Assembly: GCA_004335835.1 (NCBI GenBank)
Contig: RWJK01001840.1
Span: 86,681 to 150,680 of the forward strand
DNA: 64,000 nt
From: Scenedesmus sp. ARA3
Taxonomy: Eukaryota > Chlorophyta > Chlorophyceae > Sphaeropleales > Scenedesmaceae
Direction: 5' to 3'
Of the stretch, positions 56,137 to 64,000 are shown one piece after another. The translations under genes and the position numbers were made by a program. Within the stretch, counting starts at the first letter, position 1. The number at the start of each line of letters is the position of its first letter. A model generated the notes under the pieces. The model was not told the origin of the DNA, ran no database searches, and worked only from the letters and a program-made list of their open reading frames with translations.

Positions 56137-56830
56137 CACTGCTGCCGATTGCTCCCTCACACGCTGCTGTGTTATGATGAACACGTCTATAAGGGCTACT
56201 AGTGCGCCACACTCAGTCGCTGCTGTTGCGTCAGCGTGCCTGCTTCACTCCTTGCGCACTGCCGATGGCTATGGGTGCCTCTGTCTGGCTGCCACTGCAC
56301 TGGGGTGCTCAAAGTGTAGCTAATGTAGTTCAAGCAACATATGAAAAACGTCGAAGCGTGCGATGTCGCTTTCGACCCTGTAGTGTGGCCAGTAGATGCA
56401 GCTGCGCGAGACGGACACGAGTGACCAGCAGAGGAGTGTGCTTTACAAACTTTCCAAACGTCTCTCAAAGAAAAGCACAAGACCTGACCACGCAGTGCAT
56501 GCACGTAGATGCGTAGTGCGCTCCTAACTGTTGTTGCAAACCGGTGTCACCAGGCTGTTGCGAACAAAACTGACAGCCCTCAGCTCTTCCAGCCTTCTGT
56601 GTGTCATGGTGTCAATACATTCCATTGTCGGGATTTAACAGTGCACCTGCAGACGCTCGTCACCCCGTGTGCACCGATTCCGCACGGTGATTGCAGCAGC
56701 TGAACGAAAGCAGGCATCACTCTCACTACTCAAGCCCTATTCTCTTTCCATAGTCGGTTACAGAATATTTTACGGGCAGGGTAGTCAGCAACGCTTTTCA
56801 TACTCGTTCCCCCTGGCGGGTGTGCACACC
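56137..56830. promoter_or_regulatory. Shared head-to-head upstream region of two SGNH paralogues
   Basis: The two divergent paralogues have start codons 694 bases apart. This stretch must hold both promoters, making it a candidate bidirectional promoter. I see no clear TATA box; the plus gene has an AATATTTTA block about 65 bases upstream of its ATG. Confidence 0.5.
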
Positions 56831-59800
56831 ATGGCGCGCTGCTGCTCGCGCTGCGCAGCAGCTCTCGTGCTGCTCTTGGCATGCGTCAGCCTAGTTAAGT
56901 CCCAGGAGCCAGCAGAGTTCGCCGCATACCGTAGCAACGTGGCGTCCATGTTTGTGCCTGGTGCCGACGCCACAATTGGCCAGACGCTGGGCACCGTATT
57001 GAATGGATGGGAGTACACGCTTCCGTTGGAGTTTCTTCGCAAGGGGCAGGCCTACATGGGATCCAGCACTCGGCTCAGGCGTGTCATGAACGACCTCATG
57101 GCAGGTACGCCTTACCAGCAGCTGTTTTGAACAGGATGCCGCATCATCCTGCGGTCAAGCAGCGCCTGTGCATGAGCTGAATGTTGATTGAAGCCTCAGC
57201 ATGGCTGCTGCTGTGCTAGGGCTGCGCATGCAGAACTGTGCTGTGCAATGCCCACATGCGCATGTGCATGTGCCAGGAACAGCAACTTGATTGCATCAAT
57301 CTTTGGCTTACTGTGTGCAAGCTGCTGTAACAGCTGCATGCCAAGCAAACTGCTGCTCAGGCATTGACAGCACCCCTGCAAAACCTTGATGAATGGCTCA
57401 GGAGCGATCGGGACAGCCAGCTAGCAGCACATGCACTGCTGCCACCGGCGGCATCAGCAGTCTGCGCAGCAAATGAAAGTGACGCTGCACATGCTGTGCA
57501 GCCATGATTCTCACAGTGCCTGGCTGCAGCATCCGCTGACACCTACTGCTGCATTGCTGCTGCTGCTGCTGCTGCTGCGCCTATGTCGCGCTTGCAGGCA
57601 AGCCCGTGTCTGTCACCCGTGCTCGGCGGCAGCATCCTTTGACACTTGCTGCTGCATTCCTGCTGCTGCTGCTGCTGCTGCTACGCCTCTGTCGCCCTTG
57701 CAGGCAAACCCTTGTCTGTTACGGTGCTCAGTGGCAGCATCATCTGCTGCTGCTGCTGCTGACTTGCAGGCAAGCCCGTGTCTGTGACAGTGCTTGGCGG
57801 CAGCATCCCCTGACACCTGCTGCCGCATTGCTGCTGCTGCTGCTGCTGACTTGCAGGCAAGCCCGTGTCTGTGACAGTGCTCGGCGGCAGCATCAGCACG
57901 GGCGCAGTCGCCTCCCGCAAGCAGGCTTCCACAGACCCCAATGACCTCTGGAGTCTGGTCCGCATCTACATGCAGAAGAACCTTGACGAGTCCATCACCT
58001 TCTCAAACAACGCGCGCAGCGCCACTCGCAGCTACATCACCAGCCTGTGCCTGGAGAAGTTCCTGGATGACACGTCTGACCTCGTGTTCGTGGAGTTCAT
58101 CGCAAACGATGGCAGCGAGATGGATGTGAGCTACGTGGACAACCAGAAGGCGAGGTTTTTCGAGCGCTTCCTGCGCAACATCATGCGCAAGCCCAAGGCG
58201 CCCGCAGTGGTGATGATGCAGGTGGGACAGCTGGCTTGGGTTGGGCTGCTTGTCAGTTGCTGGGTTGGGGCCAGGGGCCAGGCGCTGGGTCGGGTGTGAC
58301 TGCTAGTGGTTGTGTTTGTTACGGTGGAGGTGGCGCAGAATGGAGCACAGCAACAGCATGCGCACGCCCAAGGCGATGATGATGCTGGAGCGTGGTTTGC
58401 TAGAGCGTGGGTTGCTGGTCCTGATGGTTGTGATGCTGGTGCGCCAGGTGTGCAAAGCAGCAGAGTGCATGTAGGGCAGGTGCAGTGTTGTCGCCAGCAC
58501 AGCAGCAGATACGTGCTGACAGTTGATACGGCTGTTACTGCACCCAATAGCTGTCTGAACCTGCTGCTGCTGCTGCTGTTGTTGCTGCCTTTCTTTTCAC
58601 CGCAGTTCATGGTGAACGAGATGGCCTTCCCGCCTGAAGGTCAGGACGGCAAGCCCAAGCGTGGCTACATGGCCACCCCCGAGGACACATACTACAACCT
58701 GGCGCAGTACTACGACATTCCCACGCTGTCTTTCAGGTGAGAACTTGATCATACACAATGCATATGGTACAGGCACAATAAGAGTGAGAAGTGAGGACAC
58801 TTGCTATAACCTGGCTCAGTACTACGACATCCCCACACTATCTTTCAGGTGCGGCTGCTGATACATTTCTGCCTTTACATTTTGTCATCCAGTAGCGGCT
58901 GAAAATAGCCCTCCAAGAACACGTTCCCATGCAAAACTCTGTTGTTGAGCTGTTATGAATCTGCTGTGCTGCATGTCATCTATGTGTGCAGGTATGCCAC
59001 CTACCTGCCGGGCAAGACTGGGGTGCTCCCCGGCTTCAATTGAGCCACGCTCATGGGCCCTGACACATACATATTCTTATGTGCTTGGTTTGCTGTGCTT
59101 GTGTAGCTGGTGCCCGCAGGTGCCCAAGCAGCACAGCCCCCCACGACCACCTTCCCATGCAACACTTTGTTACTAATGTGCTGTGCTGCAACTCATCTAT
59201 GTGCGCAGATACGCCACCTACCAGCTAGGCGAGACTGGCGTGATCCCTGGCTTCGATTGGGCCACCCTGATGGGCCCTGACCGCCTGCACCCAGCAGACA
59301 AGGGCCACAAAGTGGCAGCTGACCTCGTGGTCTACCTGCTGCAGCAAACCCTGATCGGCCTGCAGCTGCATCCAGCCGGCGCTGCGGAAGCCGCCTCAAG
59401 AACTGCACCCCTGCCTCCACCAATGTATGACGGTAATGAGGTCGGAACGTCGACGCCAATCTGCGCAATGGGCAAGAACATGACAGAGTTCATTGTGAGC
59501 GACGCAGGCTGGAGGCAGATGCAGAACACGGATAACCCCAGGTACCCCACAGATGGCTACGAGACAACCAGCCCAGGGCAGCCTCTGAGCTTCCAGGTGG
59601 ACACTACAAGCCCAGATGGCCGGCCTGTGACGGTGTTCTTCCTGTACACGCGCGCGCAGAGCGGCATTGGCACGGCGCAGATCACGTGAGTGTTGTGATA
59701 GTGAGGAACAGCACAGTATCTTTGTAGGGCAGCATGAGCAGCAGCAGCAGCAGCCCTAGTACAGCAAAGCAGCCGCGGCCGTGCCTGCAGGAGCTTGCCA

Positions 59801-60229
59801 ATAGTGACAGCGTGTCTCGTGCATGGGTTGCCAGCGGGTTATGCCTGCAATCAGCCTGCAACCAGCTGCAAGTAGCTGCCTCAGCACCAAGCACATGTGC
59901 CCTGACAAGGCTCTGCCGCCCGCTGCTGCTGCCTCTGCGCTGCCTCTTGCCTCACCTCCTGCAGCTGCGGCAATGGCTGCAAGTGTGGCCCTGAGTACCT
60001 GGACGGCTCCCTCACCTACAACCAAGTCGTCACTTTCATCGACAGCATCACTCCCACTGCGGCACCAGCTTGCCAGATCAATGTGGCTCTTGCATCAAAC
60101 AGCACAGCAGGCTCAAAGCTGCGTGTTTCCGGCATTGCTGTCACGAGTGATCCAGGCAGCCTCAACACAGCACGCATCGGGGAGGAGAAGTACATGGCGT
60201 GGCTGCTGGGGGAGAACTGGGCGGCCTAA
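56831..60229 (+). CDS. Secreted SGNH/GDSL-type hydrolase
   Basis: Five exons: 56831-57104, 57857-58221, 58606-58736, 59209-59685, 59965-60229, phase-consistent, 503 aa. Signal peptide (CAAALVLLLACVSLVKS). SGNH blocks: GGSISTG with nucleophile Ser103 (block I), FIAND with Asn175 (block III), and DRLHPADKGH with Asp281/His284 (block V). These enzymes remove acyl groups such as acetyl from sugars or lipids; the substrate is unknown. The C-terminal third (from about 370) contains a Cys cluster (CGNGCKCG) and no membrane helix, unlike the paralogue across the shared promoter. Four copies of the exon 2 start occur in tandem (57597, 57704, 57770, 57857); only the last continues correctly. The ATG has a CACCATGG context. 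Confidence 0.9.
57597..57856 (+). repeat. Three acceptor-side copies of SGNH exon 2
   Basis: Copies start at 57597, 57704 and 57770 after TTGCAG and repeat GKPVSVTVLGGSI, the catalytic Ser block. (CTG)n tracts separate them. The third differs from the real exon by only a couple of bases over 40. Confidence 0.92.
58793..59070 (+). repeat. Copies of SGNH exon 3 end and exon 4 start
   Basis: 58793-58848 repeats EDTxYNLAQYYDIPTLSFR with a donor; 58992-59070 repeats RYATYxxGxTGVxPGF before an in-frame TGA. They are adjacent, so a donor copy and an acceptor copy share one intron. Confidence 0.88.
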
Positions 60230-60338
60230 ATATGACATGTCGTAACATGTTATTTTAGGTGTTATATGACACGTTATATGTGGCATGTGGCATTGGTGTT
60301 TGGGGGGCCACAGCTCCCCTCACAGCTGCCGGCGCTGT

Positions 60339-60343
60339 TGTAA
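60339..60343 (+). terminator. Possible polyadenylation signal of the SGNH gene (TGTAA)
   Basis: TGTAA 110 bases after the stop, the best placed such motif in the window. Confidence 0.4.
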
Positions 60344-63264
60344 TGCGCTGCTGCTGCTGCTGGTGTGGGTGCGGCACATGCTGTGTCTGTAGCGAGGCTG
60401 GTGTGCATTGCGCTCATCCTGCTGTTGCTCATGCCGCCTTAAATGGTGCCCTACCCTACTCATCGTACTGCAGCTCTGTGTGGCTTGTGTTGACTTGCTG
60501 TAGGGAGGGTGCATGTTTGTGCGTGCTGGCTGACTACATAATGAATGAACATTGCGCTGCATGTGCACTGTGCAGCAGTTGGTGTCTGGTGGCTTGTCTT
60601 GTGATGTTGAGTGCTAGACTATGTATGTGTTGATTAGTTTCTTGCTTGAAGCTGCCGTGGCTTTGAGGTTTTGAAGGTTGCGGGACAGGTATGATAACTT
60701 GCTCGGCATACAACTGATAGCCATGCACATATATGCATCGCATGCGATCCGCATGTGCCGTTGCATGGCACAGCACACGTCATGCCAGCAGTTGTACCGG
60801 TGGTTGGCTGAGCGTCCTGTGCACGAGTACTGCCCCTCACTGCAAGGTGCTGTTGGGCTGCACGCAGAAGCATTGGTGGGTGCTGTAAGCCTGTTTGGTG
60901 CTGCCGTCAGTGCGCTGCTGCTGCTGCCAGTTTGGCTGCAGCGCAACTAGTCCTGGCAGTGGCTCGGCCTCCCAACTGATTGGCCGCCTCAGTGCCGCTG
61001 TTACGGCCGGTAGCTTCGAGTTGTGCTGTGGTGTTTGCATCAGCGCATGGTGTGTGCACTGGCAGGCTTCATCTGGCGCTGCACCAAGCACGCTGGCAGC
61101 GTGATCACGCCACCATTGACGACAGGGTTATGGTTCAAGGTTAGGCTTAACACCCTAAACCCTAAACATACAGACGCTTACAGCTGCAGTGGCTGACAGC
61201 GTGATTGAACTGCCGGCGGCAACACCACAGTGGAGCCTTGTCCATGTTTATGCTGAGTTGCAGCACGCACACATCCACCTTGGCCTTTCCTTGTAACAAA
61301 GTACTCATACTCTGGTGGCCGGATCCAATCAGCGGTAATATCGATATGCTCCGATCAGAATTACGCCCTAGGGCGCTCAGCTGCAGCACAGCGTGTTACT
61401 CCAGGGTGCTGCTACTGCCGACGGCTGCCTCTGCTCCTCATGACCGTGAGACAATGCACCATGCAGGCAATGATGCCCAACGCCAGTGTAGGGAGGGCGT
61501 AGATTGCCCCTGATTAATATTAGCAAGTACAGCAATCCACCGGCTGCTGGGCACTTGTCAAGCAGGGTAGCGTGATGCACATCCTGAGATTACTAATGCT
61601 GTGACAGCATGGTGCTGCCATGCTTTACTGGAGGTGGCATAGTAACACAAGCACGCTTGTTGTTACATACAGCCGTAACAGCAGGTGTTGCTTTTCATAA
61701 CGTAAGCGGAGGCCGCCACTGCAAAAAGGCTCTCCATCCAGTTCTCAGTGCATTACTGCAAGTGCACCGCTGGTGTTGCTGAGCACAAGACAGCCACAGC
61801 GCACGCACACGCAGATCCACGCACACTTTAATCGGGTCAAGTCCTGCGTCAGGTTGAGCCACAAATTCTCAGGCCATGAGACGTGTTTTTAGCTATGAAG
61901 GCCCTAGCCGCACCCCTAAGGCTCGGCCTAGCCAGGGCCGATACATGCAAACTGTCGCTCAGTGTTGTGGCACCAGCCAAGAAACAGCTCGTGACACTGC
62001 ATGGCTGCGCTGTGCTGCCAGCAGCAGCAGCAGCAGCAGCGGCAGCATTGCATGTGCACAGCCGCTTCTTTCCAGGCACACATTCGCCAGTGGATGTGAT
62101 GCAGAAGTGAGGAAACACCTACTTGTGGGCTAGGCACACCAGCCCTACCAACAGCAAACAAACACGCAGCGGCACCTGTCAGGTGTACAATGCTTCTTAG
62201 AGACAAGCTACAATGCGCCAAACAAGTGTGTGAAAGTCCTGTAAATGCAGCTGCCCCAACCTCATATGATGCGGGTTCCCTCTGCTCATCATGAAAATGC
62301 CCCATCCAACTTGACATGAGCCTGAGCATCAGCAGCAGGGGCAAGTGTTGCTAATTTCGACAGGAATGCAACATGAGCAGAAAGCTTCCAGGCAACAGCA
62401 CATACATAACGCCTGCAAGCTTGCAGCAGGATATATGAAAGACACTACATGCTGAGGCCTGGAGAGCCCAAAACTCACGTGGGACAGTTATGTTTGGAAA
62501 GGTGCCGGCGCGCTTAGCGCGCCCCGCACAAAGATGCATGGAGAGCAAGACCCTCAGATAAAATACCACTACATACATATGGATAAAATAAGAGAAGAAA
62601 CAGTGCACTTACTGGCAGCAGCACATGTACATGCGCTGGTGGTCAGTCAGATGTCAATATACAAGCCATGGCGCATGCCTACCCTACCGTCATATGCCTG
62701 TCACACACACTGTCATGCCTCTCTACTAAAGCACTTGGTAAGATAACAAAGATAAGCCAGGCCATGCTTTTCAACTGCAGAAGGCCCCCTTGCAGCTGAG
62801 CAGGCACTAGCGGCAGCGGCAGCACTGCCGAAACCTCACGCCGTAAAGTCTACAGACTTCGAACCAAAGCCAGGCCAAGACTTGTCGCACAACTTGTGGG
62901 ACAGCAGGTTGTAGACAATGCATAATGCGTAAGGCTGACTTTAGCGTAGAGTACGCTGCAGCACAGAGTACGCTGCAGCAGCAGCAGCAGCAGTGCTGAC
63001 TTCAGCATAGAGTACGCTGCTGCAGCAGCAGCAGTGCTGCTCGCGGATCTGAGTGCACAGCACTGCCACAGCTGCCGACCAGCGGCAGCGCAGCAGTACC
63101 TGATGCAAGCAGCTGCTGCCCCAGCCCTGATGCTTTTGCAGATGCCATCATCAGGTTCCAGATGACAGATGAAAGATACCATCACCGCACTCGCCATGCA
63201 GCAGGCTATACTTGGCGAGCCCGCAACACGCTGCTGCAGCTTCTGCTGTGTATGAGCTCGCCTC
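60344..63264. other. Intergenic stretch, no gene seen
   Basis: No supported coding frame. Contains two telomere-like heptamers (61153-61167) and, near 62940-63030, short repeats of GAGTACGCTGCxGCA with CAG tracts. Confidence 0.45.
61153..61167 (+). repeat. Short interstitial telomere-like repeat
   Basis: CCCTAAACCCTAAAC, two units of the plant-type telomere repeat. Too short to be a telomere; could be chance or a repair scar. Confidence 0.4.
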
Positions 63265-63376
63265 CTACCAGCTGCCCAGCTGGTCTGCTGCTGACAGCAG
63301 CTCAGGCACCTGCTGCTGCTGCTGCTGCTGCCCTACCAGCTGCCCAGCTGGTCTGCTGCTGACAGCAGCTCAGGCA

Positions 63377-63433
<57 letters not shown>

Positions 63434-63477
63434 CTACCAGCTGCCCAGCTGGTCTGCTGTTGACAGCAGCTCAGGCA

Positions 63478-63480
<3 letters not shown>
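63265..63480 (-). repeat. Three copies of the CAP-gene terminal exon end
   Basis: Minus-strand copies at 63434-63480, 63333-63379 and 63265-63309 repeat LLSSADQLGSW and its TAG stop, separated by (CAG)n tracts of growing length. Confidence 0.9.
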
Positions 63481-63516
<36 letters not shown>

Positions 63517-63933
63517 CTACCAGCTGCCCAGCTGGTCTGCTGACGACAGCAGCTTGGGCGACTCGAAGGGCTTCACATTAGCCAGGAAGGACGAGGCGCT
63601 GCCGGTGTTGCCGGGAGGGGCATACCTGCACACACCAGGTACATACACGGTGACGAGTCAGCGGATACAAGTCAGCCGTGATAAGTCCAGGGGGACAAGT
63701 CAGGAATGACTGTTCAGGGTTGGCTAGTCAGGGTTGACGTGTATGACAACGTGTTTGGTATCTGTGAACATGGTGCTCACCTGCACAGCACCAGTGTGCC
63801 GACGATGCCGCTGCTGCAGGCCTGTGCCGCGCAGCCCACTGCAAATGTGCTGCGCCACACAATTTGGCTGAAAGGGCGCGAGGCCTCCATGTCCTGAGGG
63901 TTGGCATAGTTGTAGTTGTTGCCCGTGCCGTAC
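63517..63933 (-). CDS. CAP/PR-1-like (SCP domain) protein, 3' end
   Basis: Two minus-strand exons, 63781-63933 and 63517-63625, join in phase and stop at TAG 63517-63519. The upstream part lies beyond the window, past a (CTG)n intron. Residues FSQIVWRSTFAVGCA and the later VLCRYAPPGN are the hallmark end of the CAP domain (PR-1, CRISP, allergen 5): the HxQxVW-like strand and the CxYxPxGN block. CAP proteins are usually secreted and some bind sterols; function here is unknown. The TAG comes soon after PPGN, giving a short tail (SSFLANVKPFESPKLLSSADQ). Confidence 0.85.
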
Positions 63934-63940
63934 CTACATC

Positions 63941-63942
<2 letters not shown>

Positions 63943-64000
<58 letters not shown>
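63943..64000 (-). repeat. (CTG)n tract before a CAP-gene acceptor
   Basis: At least 19 pure CAG units on the plus strand (CTG on the coding strand) run to the window edge, just upstream of the GATGTAG acceptor at 63934. Confidence 0.92.

Overview
This is nuclear DNA from a GC-rich green alga. I infer a chlorophycean, possibly of the Scenedesmaceae kind, but the sequence alone does not fix the species. The reasons are CAG/CTG triplet tracts in almost every exon and intron, many short GT-AG introns, a plant-type 3-isopropylmalate dehydratase with a transit-peptide-like N-terminus, a plant-type cytosolic malate dehydrogenase, and TGTAA motifs downstream of some stop codons. There is no operon, no CRISPR array, and no tRNA or rRNA gene that I can support.

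Layout. 1-1388 (+): 3' part of an Ala/Ser-rich protein. 3411-6131 (-): Gln/Ala-rich protein. 8174-9329 (+): RRM protein resembling the N-terminus of cyclophilin E (Cyp33) but with no cyclophilin domain. 10744-15124 (+): eight-exon DYRK kinase with an N-terminal myristoylation motif. 17143-20429 (+): cytosolic NAD-malate dehydrogenase. 22544-26065 (+): secreted class-3 lipase. 26066-30956: gene-poor, with minisatellites. 30957-39084 (+): isopropylmalate dehydratase large subunit (leucine synthesis), with a foldback palindrome and a hAT-like MITE in its sixth and seventh introns. 40186-50606 (+): nineteen-exon GLG1-like Cys-rich Golgi membrane protein. 53519-56136 (-) and 56831-60229 (+): head-to-head SGNH-hydrolase paralogues, the first lacking catalytic Ser and His. 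63517-63933 (-): 3' end of a CAP/PR-1-like gene that continues past the window. The genes do not form one pathway. Four of them (lipase, GLG1-like and the two SGNH paralogues) have signal peptides, and the CAP family is normally secreted, so the right half leans to the secretory pathway.

The most striking signal is structural. In seven of the ten genes an exon edge has been copied, together with its splice site, one to six times into the adjacent intron, or downstream of the stop codon for terminal exons. Donor-side copies keep a GT and many keep the reading frame. Acceptor-side copies are often preceded by a (CTG)n tract ending in CAG. The exon joins given here were worked out by hand from conserved protein sequence, GT-AG borders and phase agreement. 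All junctions in the eight multi-exon models are phase-consistent.
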